Shown one piece after another: positions 1 to 9,924 of a stretch of 64,000 bases of DNA. This DNA comes from Planctomycetota bacterium (GTDB lineage: Bacteria; Planctomycetota; Phycisphaerae; WQYP01). Both the position numbers and the translations under genes were made by a program. The DNA is taken from NCBI GenBank assembly GCA_021800165.1, contig JAJYZF010000003.1, positions 1-64,000 on the forward strand, given 5' to 3'. The notes under the pieces are model-generated. The model was not told the origin of the DNA and did not search any database. It saw only the letters and a program-made list of their open reading frames with translations. The stretch's first letter is position 1. Every line of letters starts with the position of its first letter.

Positions 1-305
1 TCCATGGCCGAATCCTTTATTCAAACATACACTGCGAACATCCTGTCCGTACTTCCTTATCATAATAATCCATTGCCAAATCGGGAAGTTATTTCGGAAC
101 TATTCCTTAGCGGAAATAAAAGGTGCACCTCCGATTCTGGGGTATACCAGGCAGGATGAAAAACTTACTTATGTCGGCTAAAGAGCGGGTTCGTCTGGAT
201 GCGATGCTTCGGGCCGATTCGACCGACGTTGGCAGAGAGCCGCCAACGGATCGCGGCGAAGAAAAACCATCGAAACCAGAGGAGACATGCGGTTTTTGGG
301 GTTAC
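1..305. other. Left-edge intergenic sequence, no gene seen
   Basis: No reading frame with recognisable protein features lies here. The short open frames are antisense to, or run through, the adjacent tRNA gene. It is the 3' flank of the minus-strand tRNA-Tyr gene. No convincing stem followed by a T-run was found for that transcript. Confidence 0.5.
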
Positions 306-388
306 TGGGCGCGGCAGGATTCGAACCTGCGTAGGCATAAGCCAGCGGATTTACAGTCCGCCCCTTTTGGCCGCTCAGGCACACGCCC
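306..388 (-). tRNA. tRNA-Tyr (GTA anticodon)
   Basis: Read on the minus strand, this folds as a class II tRNA. The seven-base acceptor strands GGGCGTG and CGCGCCC pair with one G-T wobble. The D-arm is CCT-GAGCGGCCAAA-AGG, and the anticodon loop is CTGTAAA with GTA at 352-354. A long variable arm and a T-arm with GGTTCGAATCC follow. The length of 83 nt and the long variable arm are normal for bacterial tRNA-Tyr. The 3' CCA is not encoded, because the sequence continues GTA after the discriminator A, so CCA must be added enzymatically. A promoter lies just upstream at 402-430. Confidence 0.96.
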
Positions 389-401
389 CCGTGGACCGTG
401 A

Positions 402-430
402 AGTATAACAAGGCCCGTCAATATCGCCAA
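402..430 (-). promoter_or_regulatory. Promoter of tRNA-Tyr
   Basis: On the minus strand a -35 hexamer TTGGCG (425-430) and a -10 hexamer TATACT (402-407) are separated by exactly 17 bases. The predicted start point is about 7 bases upstream of the mature tRNA 5' end, as expected for a short-leader tRNA transcript. This is seen by eye and not tested. Confidence 0.6.
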
Positions 431-747
431 TTCATTCCTCCTTGATGGTGTGGCCAAACGGAAAATCTCCAGCTTCATAAACCGAATGGGTGAATGTTGA
501 TCACTTAGCTTGCAATACCATGAGCACAACCATGGCCCGGGCGGCGGGCCTTGAAAAACCGCGTGAGGATTTCCGCCATAGGCCGACGACGATAACCGGG
601 TACGGTTAAACCAGAGATCGGCTCCAGGCGAGGAATGATATTGCAATTCATAAAGCCGGATCGTGCGGCCGATTCAGAACTTGGTACGTACCGGAAAAGC
701 GGCGGCAACGCGTTTTTTGTATAACGCCGTTTTACCGTCAAGCGCGT
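431..747. other. Intergenic sequence between rpoD end and tRNA-Tyr
   Basis: This is the 3' flank of the minus-strand rpoD gene. The open frames here have no recognisable protein content. No clear rho-independent terminator is visible, only weak self-complementary AACGCG/CGCGTT patches around 705-725. Confidence 0.4.
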
Positions 748-2565
748 CTAATCGGAAGCCGGTTCCAAGTCTTCTGGAGTGTCATCGGAACCGCCGCCCC
801 CGGACAGCGGCACGGGTGGAGCGATCAGCCCAAGGGTGGCCAAAATGGACCCATCCAAAAAGCCTTCCAGCTTGCGGGAACGCACCGGGTGCTGAAGCTT
901 GCGGATGGCCTTGGCTTCGACTTGGCGAACGCGCTCTCTGGTGACCTTAAAAATACGTCCGACTTCCTCCAGGGTATAGGTATAGCCATCGCCAATGCCA
1001 TAGCGTAACTTGATGATTTCGCGTTCTCGGTAGGTCAAGGTTTTGAGCACTTGATCAATGCGATCGCGTAGCATTTCCTGGGTGGCGGTTTGCACCGGAT
1101 TTTCCGCCGCTTCGTCTTCAATAAAATCGCCGAAGTAGGAATCCTCGGATTCGCCGACCGGCCGATCCAGGGAGATCGGATGCCGGGCGATTTTTAGAAC
1201 CCGCCGACATTCGGTCACGGGCATTTTGGCTTCCTTGGAAATTTCTTCGATGGTAGGCTCACGGCCTAGATCCTGGAGCAGCTTTTTGCTGATGTTGCGC
1301 AGCTTGGACATGGTTTCAATCATGTGCACGGGAATGCGTATCGTGCGCGCATGATCGGCAATGGCCCGGGTAATGGCCTGACGAATCCACCAAGTGGCGT
1401 AGGTGCTGAACTTATAGCCCCGGCGATATTCATATTTGTCCACGGCACGCATCAAGCCGGTATTTCCCTCCTGGATAATGTCCAGAAAAGAAAGCCCGCG
1501 GTTGCGGTATTTTTTGGCGATGGACACGACCAGGCGCAGGTTTCCACCCGAAAGCTTCCGCTTGGCATCCTCATATTCATTGAACACCAGTTGAATGGAT
1601 TGACAACGGCGCTGCAAGGCATCGGCATCTTCCAGTACCAGATCCATCAAGCCCTGATATTCGTCGGTCATGGCCAGGCGATCATCTTCGGAGAGCTTCA
1701 GAGATTTGTCGTTAAGCCGACTTTTCAGTCGCGAAAGTTTGGCGCTGATGGACTGAAGTTTCCGCATCAGGGGTATAATTTTGCTGGTACGCAGGGATAA
1801 CTCTTCCAGGAGCGTGACGATCTTGCGGCGGCTGCTTTTCAAGCGGACTTCGGATTCCAACCGATGCTGGGCGTTGGTGGCCGGATCAGTTATTTTTTCC
1901 CAATCCTGGCGGTTGCGTTCCAGAATTCTGCGAATGGTGTTGAGATTTTCCGGAATGCGTTTGCTGATGGTGGCCTTGGCATCAACCTCGGCGGTGGAAA
2001 TACGCATGGTGCGATCGAAGGGCAATTCTCCAGATTGCACCAGGGCCAGAATGTCTATGGCACTTTGTACGCAACTGTCACTCTCCAGCACCTTCTTGCG
2101 AAAGGTCATCCGGGTGAGTTCAATTTTTTTGGCCAGGCGGATTTCTTCATCGCGGGTGAGCAGCGGTATTTCACCCATCTGGGTGAGGTACATGCGTACC
2201 GGGTCGTCAATGCGTTTGCTGCCGACCTCCACAATTTCGTCTTCCTTGACACTCTCAATTTCTTCTTCGGCCTCCCGCATCATGTATTCGCTGGGATCAT
2301 CCGGCGATGGCGCGGCAATTTCCTGGGCCACGTCGGCCTCATCGCGGAACTGTATGCCCATCTCATCAAATTGCTGAAATAACGCATCGAGGCGGTCCGT
2401 GGCAATGGCCTCGTCCGGCAGCAATTCGTTGAGTTCCTCGTAGGTAAGGTAGCCCTGCGCTTTACCCTTGGAAATCAGCAACGCTATATTTGAGTTTGCC
2501 TTGGCCAGCGGAACGGTGTTGACCGTTGCGGGGGGTTGGACCTGATCTGTTATTACCGTTGTCAC
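748..2565 (-). CDS. rpoD: RNA polymerase primary sigma factor RpoD/SigA
   Basis: Housekeeping sigma-70 factor of 605 aa that directs core RNA polymerase to -35/-10 promoters. Region 1.1 is present near the N-terminus ([20 protein letters not shown]). Region 1.2 follows ([19 protein letters not shown]), then a variable non-conserved region. The central block [18 protein letters not shown] through [19 protein letters not shown] is regions 2.1-2.4, followed by region 3 and a region 4 helix-turn-helix ([19 protein letters not shown]). The open frame extends to a TTG at 2592. A GTG at 2565 is preferred because TGGAG sits six bases upstream. dnaG lies upstream on the same strand, the order of the classical macromolecular-synthesis operon, but 480 bases separate the two genes, so rpoD may have its own promoter. 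Confidence 0.97.
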   Translation of the reverse strand: MTTVITDQVQPPATVNTVPLAKANSNIALLISKGKAQGYLTYEELNELLPDEAIATDRLDALFQQFDEMGIQFRDEADVAQEIAAPSPDDPSEYMMREAEEEIESVKEDEIVEVGSKRIDDPVRMYLTQMGEIPLLTRDEEIRLAKKIELTRMTFRKKVLESDSCVQSAIDILALVQSGELPFDRTMRISTAEVDAKATISKRIPENLNTIRRILERNRQDWEKITDPATNAQHRLESEVRLKSSRRKIVTLLEELSLRTSKIIPLMRKLQSISAKLSRLKSRLNDKSLKLSEDDRLAMTDEYQGLMDLVLEDADALQRRCQSIQLVFNEYEDAKRKLSGGNLRLVVSIAKKYRNRGLSFLDIIQEGNTGLMRAVDKYEYRRGYKFSTYATWWIRQAITRAIADHARTIRIPVHMIETMSKLRNISKKLLQDLGREPTIEEISKEAKMPVTECRRVLKIARHPISLDRPVGESEDSYFGDFIEDEAAENPVQTATQEMLRDRIDQVLKTLTYREREIIKLRYGIGDGYTYTLEEVGRIFKVTRERVRQVEAKAIRKLQHPVRSRKLEGFLDGSILATLGLIAPPVPLSGGGGSDDTPEDLEPASD

Positions 2566-3044
2566 CAAAATCTCCAAATGTACCGTTAACAATCCGGGCG
2601 GGCGTCAAATCGCCGGCAGTTCCGCTCCGGCATCGCACCAGCGGCCAACCGCAAGCCATCAGAACCAGACTGACGGCATGGGAAGATCGACTGTTACCGA
2701 AGCGGCACCCGCTTTCATCCTGGTTAATAGTTAGCCCAGATTCCTGATTCCAAACACAACGGCCCCAGCTTTTCATAGGTCCAAAGTTTCCAGCCCTGCG
2801 TCAACTGCCGACGATCGGAGAGCGCTTTTCAATGGTAACTCGGGACTCATCTTTCCGGCTAGTTCATGGCTCGGCCGACTCACACAATCTCATGGCGCCT
2901 ACGCGCCCGACCGCCACAACGCGCGATTTAATTTATTCTAGCAGTAAAATTTTGTACGGTCTACCCATCCGGATCATGCCAGACCACAAAATACGGCGCA
3001 AGTACGCATATGCAATACACTTACGTTACTTTCATCAACCCAAA
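2566..3044. other. Intergenic sequence between dnaG and rpoD
   Basis: No coding sequence is supported. A minus-strand frame covering 2462-2776 overlaps the rpoD N-terminus in another frame and shows no family features. A minus-strand TAGAAT (2935-2940) is the only promoter-like element noticed and lacks a good -35 partner. Promoters for rpoD are expected here but cannot be fixed by eye. Confidence 0.4.
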
Positions 3045-4901
3045 TCATTCGGCCTTTTTCCCTTCATGGGGTGTCATCCGGCGGCGGCGCTCGCTCAAGA
3101 GGTCGCTAAACGATTCCGCCGAGGCCGCAGCCGTTTCCGTAGCCACATCGGCTTGAGCATATTCCTTGAGCCGATCCAACGCCCCCATCAACTTCTCCTT
3201 CAAATTACCCCCAAGAGCCGCTTCTCTTTGAAATTCAATAGCCATGGCCGGCAGGGGTCCATCGCCGAGCATACCGACAAACTCGCCCAAGCTACATCGG
3301 CCCAAGTCAATGGCACCATCTACGTATTCCATCAGCTCTTCGGCGAGTTTCCGCACGGAACCCGCTGCGAATAAATCCAAGGTCATGGCGTCGCGAACTG
3401 GGGCATAGAGCGCAAAATCCGTCAGCAGCACCCCAATCACCCACTGCTGGGCCCGCAGGCGCGCATCACGCACCTCCGCTTGAATAGGGGCACCTGGCGG
3501 AGAATGATCCTCTAAGGCAGCCGCGCCGGCCGAGGAGGCCTGCGGCAATGCCGCGGAAATCTTTTTAAGACTCCGGGCCACATCCTCAGCACTGATGCCG
3601 ATGAGACCTGCGACGCGATTGATAAAGAGTCCGCGGCGCAAAACATCCATGGTGGTCCCGTGCATGGCCATAGCCACCATACGTAGCATAGCCGTCGCCG
3701 CCTGTTCTTTTTGTACCAGTGAATCGGTGGCCCGAAACGCCCGGCTCAAAATTTCCCACTGAAATTCCAAAGCCTCCCGCGCCTGGTCTACCACTTGCTT
3801 GAAGGCCTCTCTACCATGGCTCATGCAGTAATCGCATGGATCCTTGCCGTCCGGTACGCCCGCAATTTTCACCTCGACTGGCTCGCGAATAAAAACTTCC
3901 AAAGCCCGGTCTGCGGCCCTCCTGCCCGCTTCATCATTGTCAAATGTAAGGACCACGTTTTCAATAAAACGTCCCAACAAGCGCGCATGTTCGGCCGTCA
4001 GGGAGGTCCCCAAGGTTGCTACCACGTTGGTTGCGCCCGTCTGGTGGCAGGCTATAACATCCATATAGCCTTCGACCACGACAGCGGTCTTCGTCCTGAT
4101 CATCTCCTGTCTGGCGACGTCCAAGCCGTAGAGGGCTTTACGCTTCATAAAGATGGGCGTTTCAGCGGAATTCAGATACTTAGGCCCCTCCTCGCCGCCA
4201 ACACCGGCAGCGGCATCGGCCGTGCGCGGCGCGGGTACTGGGATTACCCGCCCGCCAAAGGCCACCACCCGCCCGGTGGCATCGCAGATTGGAAAAATGA
4301 TCCGATTGCGGAAAACATCAAACACATTCCCATCTGTCCGCGCTTTAGCCAAACCCGCCTGGATCAGTTCCTCACGCGTATGGCCCTTGCGTGTGGCCGC
4401 ATCAGTCAGGCGTGTCCATCCGTCCGGAGCCAAACCTAGACGAAAATTAGTAATGGTTTCCGGCGTTAACCCGCGACTTTGCAGATATGACATGGCCGCG
4501 GCTCCAGCCGGTGAGAGCAAACATTGCCGAAAATGTTCCATTGCCCATTCATTGACCGCATACAGGCGTTGGCGCGGAGTCGTGGTATCAGCACCTTTGC
4601 GTGATGGTAGCTCAGGCAGGGTGACGCCGGCCTTGCCGGCCAAATAACGTAAGGCTTCGCCCGGCGTCATTTTGTGATAATTCTGCACAAAACGGAAAAC
4701 ATCGCCGGCACTGGCGCAAACAAAACAACTGAAAATCTGCTTCTGCGGACTCACATACATCGAAGGCCGGCGATCATTATGGAATGGACACAACCCCACA
4801 AGCTCTTTTCCGGAGCGCTTAAGGGCAATATGTTCTCCGATGATATCTTCTATGCGAACGGCATCGCGAATGGTCTGAAATATGGCGTTTGAATCACTCA
4901 T
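3045..4901 (-). CDS. dnaG: DNA primase DnaG
   Basis: Bacterial replicative primase of 618 aa that synthesises RNA primers at the fork with the DnaB helicase. The N-terminal CHC2 zinc-binding domain is clear, with Cys38, His41, Cys59 and Cys62 (LCPFHNDRRPS and FSCFVC). The RNA-polymerase core carries the Toprim motif VVVEGYMDVIACHQTGATN (glutamate-containing) and the acidic LTFDNDEAGRRAADRAL (DxD-like). The C-terminal part is poorly conserved, as expected for the helicase-interaction domain. Length is normal for the family. The ATG start gives the canonical short N-terminus ahead of the CHC2 domain. Transcription is in the same direction as rpoD. Confidence 0.97.
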   Translation of the reverse strand: MSDSNAIFQTIRDAVRIEDIIGEHIALKRSGKELVGLCPFHNDRRPSMYVSPQKQIFSCFVCASAGDVFRFVQNYHKMTPGEALRYLAGKAGVTLPELPSRKGADTTTPRQRLYAVNEWAMEHFRQCLLSPAGAAAMSYLQSRGLTPETITNFRLGLAPDGWTRLTDAATRKGHTREELIQAGLAKARTDGNVFDVFRNRIIFPICDATGRVVAFGGRVIPVPAPRTADAAAGVGGEEGPKYLNSAETPIFMKRKALYGLDVARQEMIRTKTAVVVEGYMDVIACHQTGATNVVATLGTSLTAEHARLLGRFIENVVLTFDNDEAGRRAADRALEVFIREPVEVKIAGVPDGKDPCDYCMSHGREAFKQVVDQAREALEFQWEILSRAFRATDSLVQKEQAATAMLRMVAMAMHGTTMDVLRRGLFINRVAGLIGISAEDVARSLKKISAALPQASSAGAAALEDHSPPGAPIQAEVRDARLRAQQWVIGVLLTDFALYAPVRDAMTLDLFAAGSVRKLAEELMEYVDGAIDLGRCSLGEFVGMLGDGPLPAMAIEFQREAALGGNLKEKLMGALDRLKEYAQADVATETAAASAESFSDLLSERRRRMTPHEGKKAE

Positions 4902-5208
4902 TGCACACTATTTTACCGGCGAAGCCACGGATAGGAATCCTACCCGGCGGGTGTCGCCATATTTTTTTACACAAGGCCAGAAACCAGCGGGTTTAATGCC
5001 ACCTCTTAAGATTGCCGGTACCGTCGGATCCTTTGATTTCCGCCATCGGCCAAAACGGTCCCGCCGCGCCCCACTTGCCATCATAACGCCGTTCTTGGCT
5101 GTATTATAGGACGGTCAAGCCTCTTCCAATCCGAACAGTACCCGCCATCGTACCTTGGCTCTCTTTGACTATAATAACCTAACGATGGCGGCTGCCGGGA
5201 CGACGACC
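4902..5208. other. Divergent intergenic region, dnaG / Tudor-caspase-like gene
   Basis: This contains the start regions of two divergent genes. On the minus strand TATAAT (5103-5108) with TTGGAA (5124-5129) at a short 15-base spacing is a weak candidate dnaG promoter about 200 bases upstream of its ATG. On the plus strand a perfect TATAAT lies at 5170-5175. An in-frame TTG (5155) and ATG (5185) extend the plus-strand gene upstream but lack ribosome-binding support. Confidence 0.4.
5170..5175 (+). promoter_or_regulatory. -10 element upstream of the Tudor/caspase-like gene
   Basis: A perfect TATAAT hexamer. With a start point near 5182, a 5' leader of about 27 bases would precede the ATG at 5209, with GGGA at 5197-5200 as ribosome-binding site. 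No good -35 hexamer is visible at 16-18 bases. This element is the main reason for choosing the 5209 start over the TTG at 5155. Confidence 0.45.
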
Positions 5209-5892
5209 ATGACAATAGATACTTTGCATATTGGGGACCGCGTTTATGCACCGTGGCGTAGCGAACGACTTTTTCCCGCCCGCGTTACGTTCCTTTCCAA
5301 CGGAACGGCCTATGTTTCCTACGACGACGGTGAAACGGATCGTCTGCCACGCCGAAAACTACAACCATCCAACAAAGTCTTTATCATTGAGTCGGTGTCG
5401 CGCCGGCCCACAGAAAAGTTTTGGTCTGAAGGCCGCCTGCTCGGTGAATTTCTACGGATGATCGGCTCGCGAGCGTTGTATTCTTTTATTCGTACGAAAC
5501 TGGAATTGCGCCATTTTCTCAGGCAGGCCCGACTGTCCAGCGGCCGCCACATTCACCTGTCCATGCATGGCCTGCGCCGCAAGCTGGTGCTGCAACTGGA
5601 GGAAGTGGATGTGGATGAAATCATCGACATGGCCGGCGATTTGACTGGGAAAATAGTGTTTTCATCAAGTTGCCTCACCGGCCAAGATGCGTTTGCCAAG
5701 GCCTTTGTCAAAGGGACTCATGCCCAGGCCTTTATCAGCCCGCGGCGCGAAATCCGCTGGGCCGATGCCGCACTGGTAAGCCAGCTTTTTTACAAGAAAC
5801 TTTTCTGTGATGGCGTAAGCCCATACGTGGCCTATCGTTTTGTACTTAAAATGTACCCACAACATGCAGATCTTAGGTTCTTTGGCAGTTGA
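5209..5892 (+). CDS. Tudor-like barrel plus caspase-like (CHAT-type) His/Cys domain protein
   Basis: Orphan 227-aa cytosolic protein with no signal peptide or membrane segment. Residues about 5-55 look like a Tudor/agenet-type barrel (IGDRVYAPW, then VSYDDGETDRLP). Residues about 60-225 resemble the compact caspase-like fold of CHAT and short HG/SC proteins. A predicted strand ends in the histidine motif IHLSMHG (His120), and a second ends in the cysteine motif IVFSSSCLTG (Cys155). A GTHAQAFISPRREIRWAD segment follows, like the GA.AV....V.W stretch of such families. The His-Gly and Ser-Cys spacing fits a His/Cys dyad protease. The substrate is unknown and the activity is inferred only. It is convergent with the DinG-like helicase and divergent from dnaG. 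Upstream in-frame starts at 5155 (TTG) and 5185 (ATG) are possible. Confidence 0.7.
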   Translation: MTIDTLHIGDRVYAPWRSERLFPARVTFLSNGTAYVSYDDGETDRLPRRKLQPSNKVFIIESVSRRPTEKFWSEGRLLGEFLRMIGSRALYSFIRTKLELRHFLRQARLSSGRHIHLSMHGLRRKLVLQLEEVDVDEIIDMAGDLTGKIVFSSSCLTGQDAFAKAFVKGTHAQAFISPRREIRWADAALVSQLFYKKLFCDGVSPYVAYRFVLKMYPQHADLRFFGS

Positions 5893-6151
5893 TGCATGAA
5901 AATCGGCTGATAGGCATGCCCAGGAACATCAGAGGTGGGTTCCGTCAAAGGACACAAAGCAAACTGGTAACGCGGTCGGGCATCACCACAGAGTCGAGTT
6001 CCGCGATCATGGTGTAGAAGTTGGGAACGCAAATAAGGCCTTGGCCAAGGCGATATTCTATCCAGATGGGTTGGTACGCGGCACTCCAGGCATGGCGTTG
6101 GGAGGCGCACAGAAGTCTGTAATGGGTTGGTCTTGGGGCCAGATGCCGATC

Positions 6152-8266
6152 TTAGTCGACGCGCACAATCTTGCATTGGGGTAAAGCCCGCAGAAAAATC
6201 TTGCCATAGTGCTTGGATGTAATGCGTTTATCCAACACCACCACAATGCCCGTATCACGACGAGTCCGAATGAGCCGCCCAAACCCTTGCTTGAACTTAA
6301 GCACTGCTTCCGGAACCTGATATTCCATGAATGGATTGCCGCCTCCAGCACGGATGGCTTCCACCCTGGCCTCCACCAACGGCTTATCGGGCACTGCAAA
6401 CGGGAGTTTGGTGATAATGACATTGGATAACGCATCCCCCGGCACATCCACTCCCTGCCAAAAGGAATCTGTTCCAAGCAGTACGCTGTTGCTTTCCGCG
6501 CGAAATCGATCCAGCAACTGGCCACGGGCGAGTTTGCCATCATGGGTGTGCATCGGATAGCCCAACGCCTGAAGCTGCGGGCGCAAAATAGCCGCCGCCT
6601 TATCAATCTGGCTGTAACTGGTGAACAAAATAAAGGCCCGCCCCCTGCTCAATCGAAGGTAATGCATGGCCCGAGCCATGGCTTGGGGCAAAAAATCGGC
6701 TTCGTCCGGTGCCGGCAGCCCGTTCTCGAGGTAAAGCGTTACCTGCTGCTGATAATTAAAGGGCGAACCGAGTTGCAGTTCCTGGCCGTCCGCCAAGCCA
6801 ATACGCTTGCGAAAAAAAGCAAACGGCCCCCCGGGGCCGGAAGAGGAGGTCAAAACCGGTTGTTCATCGGCAGAGCTTGTCAACTGGGCGGACTTTCCGC
6901 GGGAGTCTGTACCCGGCGTGGTCAACGTGGCGCTGGTGAGAATTACCGAGCTTTTCATAGCAAATAAATTGGCCGCCAGATGTTCCGATACATCAATGGG
7001 ACTGGAGTTCAGGGCAATCCGACGGTGGTCGCGGCCGGTGTTTTCGATCCAGTAGACGCTGTCCGGATGTTCCTGGGCCAGCAGCGTCTGGGCCACGGTG
7101 GCCCAACCGCGGCACCGGTTGGCATAACTGCTAAGTTCAAAACGATCGCGTTGGGCCTGCTGCGCCGGTCCGGAGGGCGGCTGGCCCTCGGTGGGATCAT
7201 CGGTGACCGGGCCGGCAGCGGCTCCCACACGCAAGGCGCAGACCGCCGCCAGAGCGTCGAGATTTTTCCCCAGCGACACCAAGGCAGGAGTCAGGGAATT
7301 CTCAATGATATTTTTTTCGCGAACTCGACCATTGGCAGGGCCGGATTTCTTGAGCCACAGCGCCAGATCGTCGAAAAAGCGATCCGTCTGCACCATGACG
7401 TTTTCCACCGCTTCAACGGCAGCCCGCACGTCCATATCTTTGAGGCTTGCTAAAAAGCCCCTTCCCAAACGCGACTGGTACAGACTGGTGAGCAGATAAC
7501 GCACCTGACCTTCCTTGATGGATAGACCAAGATGGTCGGCAGCCACAGCTTCGATGGTGTGGGCTTCATCGAGAATGACAATGTCATAGTTTGGCAACAT
7601 GGATGACCCAGCCCGCCGCAGCGCCAAATCGGAAAAGAACAGGGCGTGGTTGCACACCAATATCTGGCCGTGGGCCATGCGGCGTCGACTGGCCTGATAG
7701 AAGCAGTGGTCATAAAACTTGCAGCGTTTGCCCAGACAGTTGCCATGTTCGGCGCAGGTTTTGTCCCACACCTGCCATGCGGGCTGGCGTGGAAGGTCGG
7801 AAAGCGATCCATCGGTGGTATGAGCGGCCCATTGGCGAATCATCTGCAGATCGTCGATCTGTCGGGCATCGGCAAAAAGGTGAACGCTTTTCTGGTGGGC
7901 CTGTTCCATACGGCGTTGGCAAAGATAATTGGACCGTCCCTTGCACAGCACTGCGGAGAATTCCTCACCGGTGACGGCCCGCAAAAACGGTATATCTTTA
8001 TTGATTAACTGTTCCTGCAGGCTGATGGTGTGGGTGGAAATAAGCACCCGACGACGGTTTTCGACCACTTCGGCAATGGCGGGCAGCAAATAGGCAAAGG
8101 ATTTGCCCACGCCGGTACCCGCTTCCACCATCAGGTGCCGGCGATGTTTGAAGGCCTCGGCCACAGCCGCCGCCATTTCCACCTGCTGGGGCCGTAGTTC
8201 AAAATTGCTCATGCGGCGGGCAACAACGCCGCCCGAAGAAAAGAAATTCTTAACATCAATGGCCAT
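6152..8266 (-). CDS. dinG: DinG/XPD-type ATP-dependent DNA helicase
   Basis: Superfamily 2, XPD-like 5'-3' helicase of 704 aa, of the type that unwinds forked, D-loop or RNA-DNA structures during repair. Walker A is AGTGVGKS (49-56), motif Ia lies around TISLQEQL, and the DEAH box is LDEAH (232-236). Between them are cysteines 116, 171, 177, 182 and 188, in the place of the [4Fe-4S] cluster that marks DinG and XPD (four of the five are expected to be ligands). C-terminal helicase motifs are visible: [30 protein letters not shown] and [14 protein letters not shown]. The last is the arginine-finger motif VI. Its stop is 260 bases from the convergent caspase-like gene. An accessory nuclease domain, as in some Gram-positive DinG proteins, is not seen. 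Confidence 0.9.
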   Translation of the reverse strand: MAIDVKNFFSSGGVVARRMSNFELRPQQVEMAAAVAEAFKHRRHLMVEAGTGVGKSFAYLLPAIAEVVENRRRVLISTHTISLQEQLINKDIPFLRAVTGEEFSAVLCKGRSNYLCQRRMEQAHQKSVHLFADARQIDDLQMIRQWAAHTTDGSLSDLPRQPAWQVWDKTCAEHGNCLGKRCKFYDHCFYQASRRRMAHGQILVCNHALFFSDLALRRAGSSMLPNYDIVILDEAHTIEAVAADHLGLSIKEGQVRYLLTSLYQSRLGRGFLASLKDMDVRAAVEAVENVMVQTDRFFDDLALWLKKSGPANGRVREKNIIENSLTPALVSLGKNLDALAAVCALRVGAAAGPVTDDPTEGQPPSGPAQQAQRDRFELSSYANRCRGWATVAQTLLAQEHPDSVYWIENTGRDHRRIALNSSPIDVSEHLAANLFAMKSSVILTSATLTTPGTDSRGKSAQLTSSADEQPVLTSSSGPGGPFAFFRKRIGLADGQELQLGSPFNYQQQVTLYLENGLPAPDEADFLPQAMARAMHYLRLSRGRAFILFTSYSQIDKAAAILRPQLQALGYPMHTHDGKLARGQLLDRFRAESNSVLLGTDSFWQGVDVPGDALSNVIITKLPFAVPDKPLVEARVEAIRAGGGNPFMEYQVPEAVLKFKQGFGRLIRTRRDTGIVVVLDKRITSKHYGKIFLRALPQCKIVRVD

Positions 8267-8309
8267 ATTTCAGAGCATACCACCGCCGCAAGAAGCCGCA
8301 ACCCAGAGC

Positions 8310-9191
8310 CTAATCCGGACCGTGCTCGGGCCGTTGAGCCAGCCAATCTTCCAACGTAGCCACGCGCTGAGGGTGCTTGCGGCTACTCACAAGGAAGCCG
8401 GCACCATGTTGCGGCATGGGATCTTGATCTGTCGGCTGATAGCGTAGATCCACGCTCCAACGCACATGATTGGATCGGTTGGGGGTGGAAGAATGAACGA
8501 GACGATCGTTAAACAAGATCGCGCTACCGGCCGGCACGGGCAAGGCCACAATGTTGGCGTTCTGGGTCAGTGTCTTAAGGTATTTTTCATCCACTTCCAG
8601 GTAGGAAGTGCCGGTAAGCGATTCGCGATGATAATCCAGCACCCGCTTTTTTTGGGTGCGCGGAATTACATGCAGGCAACCGTTTTCGTGAGTGGCGTCC
8701 ACCAGCGGAATCCAGACCGTGATAACGGGGTTGGAATTGGCGTCCGGCCAGTAGCTTTTATCCTGATGCCACGGCACCGCCCCGGCCGCCACTTTGGGCA
8801 CTTTGGGCCGCACATTGTACACCGGATTGGCAAAAATCTCGGAGCCGATGAGGGATTCCACCGCCCCAACAATTTTAGGATTGGACATAAGAATGAAATA
8901 GCCCGGAATACGATCACGCCAACTACGACCGTATTGCAGAAAATCCTTATCGGTGAGTCCGTCAAAAAGCCGCGCCAGACGTGTGGGAAAGGGTTCATGT
9001 TCCAGCTTATTTTTAATCTTGCCATCGCGGAACAAATCATCGGCAATCTGGTTGACCTTTTCGGTCATCGCGGCGCGCGCGGGGGCCATATCGGCCTCGG
9101 TCAGCAGCGTTTGGATCACGAGGTAGCCTTCGCGATCATAGTGCTCAATTTGTTGAGCCGTCAGGGTACCATAGCACGCGTTGCGTTCCAT
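8310..9191 (-). CDS. Phytanoyl-CoA dioxygenase (PhyH) family Fe(II)/2-oxoglutarate enzyme
   Basis: Non-heme Fe(II)/2-oxoglutarate-dependent oxygenase of the PhyH family, 293 aa. Members hydroxylate aliphatic positions in lipids, ectoine or secondary metabolites, and the substrate here is unknown. The iron-binding HxD lies in VPWHQDKSYWPD (His142, Asp144), and the distal histidine in DRLVHSSTPN (His233), followed by an arginine expected to bind 2-oxoglutarate (RWSVDLRYQP). GCLHVIPRTQKK is a typical family stretch. Start: ATG at 9191, six bases from AAGGA. ATG at 9194 and TTG at 9197 are too close to it. The gene is 43 bases upstream of the dinG-like gene on the same strand, so they may be cotranscribed. 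Confidence 0.85.
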   Translation of the reverse strand: MERNACYGTLTAQQIEHYDREGYLVIQTLLTEADMAPARAAMTEKVNQIADDLFRDGKIKNKLEHEPFPTRLARLFDGLTDKDFLQYGRSWRDRIPGYFILMSNPKIVGAVESLIGSEIFANPVYNVRPKVPKVAAGAVPWHQDKSYWPDANSNPVITVWIPLVDATHENGCLHVIPRTQKKRVLDYHRESLTGTSYLEVDEKYLKTLTQNANIVALPVPAGSAILFNDRLVHSSTPNRSNHVRWSVDLRYQPTDQDPMPQHGAGFLVSSRKHPQRVATLEDWLAQRPEHGPD

Positions 9192-9462
9192 CATCAATCC
9201 TTATCGCCAGTGCGATCCGTTCACGGTGGATCGAGCCAGTCAGGTCCGCGATGGGCCTAAGTGACGGTCATGCTACCCGCCGCGTCGGGTAATGCCAAGG
9301 TAAGCCTCGCAAATTGGCTTTTGCCGGTACAGCCGGAGTTTGAATTAGAGCGCGCAAACGGACGGGGGCGGCCGCACCGCAGGGTTTGCGGAAAATACAG
9401 TGCGAACCGAAAAGCCGGGTGGGCGAAAATGGATACCGCCGGGCCGTACAGGGATGTTGATG

Positions 9463-9852
9463 TTACCGGCTGATGGCGGAACGGTGCCCTGTGCCCAGCC
9501 AGAGACGAATGACGCGTACCTGATAAAACGGATTGGGCATGAACGGACTTTTGCCGTTGCGCAGCACCTGACCGAAAACCTCTACCTCCTGCCCGGGAGA
9601 AAAACCACTCATGCGCGAGGCCGGCGTCAGGATAAGCCGGCCACCGTACGGATCGTTGCTGACTGCCCCGGCATAGCGCAAGGTCCAATAGCGGTGCGAT
9701 GCTCCGATACGATTAAGCCGTCCAAAGACAATTCGATAATGCGGACTGTGCCACCCAGGGCGGCCCGCCGGATATGGATTTAGACTCCCGCATCCAAGCA
9801 GGCAAAAAACCAAGCTCAAGCCAGTGGCTAGCAGAAGGAGGTTGCGGACCAT
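9463..9852 (-). CDS. Small secreted lipoprotein, function unknown
   Basis: 129-aa protein with a hydrophobic N-terminus (NLLLLATGLSLVFCLLGC) ending in a lipobox, so Cys21 should be lipidated and the protein exported. The mature part contains YWTLRYAGAVSNDPYGGRL and a later GQEVEVFGQVL segment, which together suggest a small beta-barrel (OB-like), but no family was recognised. AAGGA lies ten bases upstream of the ATG. It is 72 bases downstream of pyk on the same strand and could be transcribed with it. The reading frame is convincing because of the clean signal peptide. The function is not. Confidence 0.65.
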   Translation of the reverse strand: MVRNLLLLATGLSLVFCLLGCGSLNPYPAGRPGWHSPHYRIVFGRLNRIGASHRYWTLRYAGAVSNDPYGGRLILTPASRMSGFSPGQEVEVFGQVLRNGKSPFMPNPFYQVRVIRLWLGTGHRSAISR

Positions 9853-9924
9853 TGTATTTCAATCCTTTCAAGGGTAACGCCGAGAGCTTCCCGCGGCTGC
9901 ACCGCCGGGCAGCGTTTCAGTGCG

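Noticed and set aside
9257-9688. 143-codon minus-strand frame overlapping the small lipoprotein gene
   Set aside because: It is in a different frame from the lipoprotein, has Arg/Ser-rich composition without signal peptide or domain, and lacks a ribosome site.
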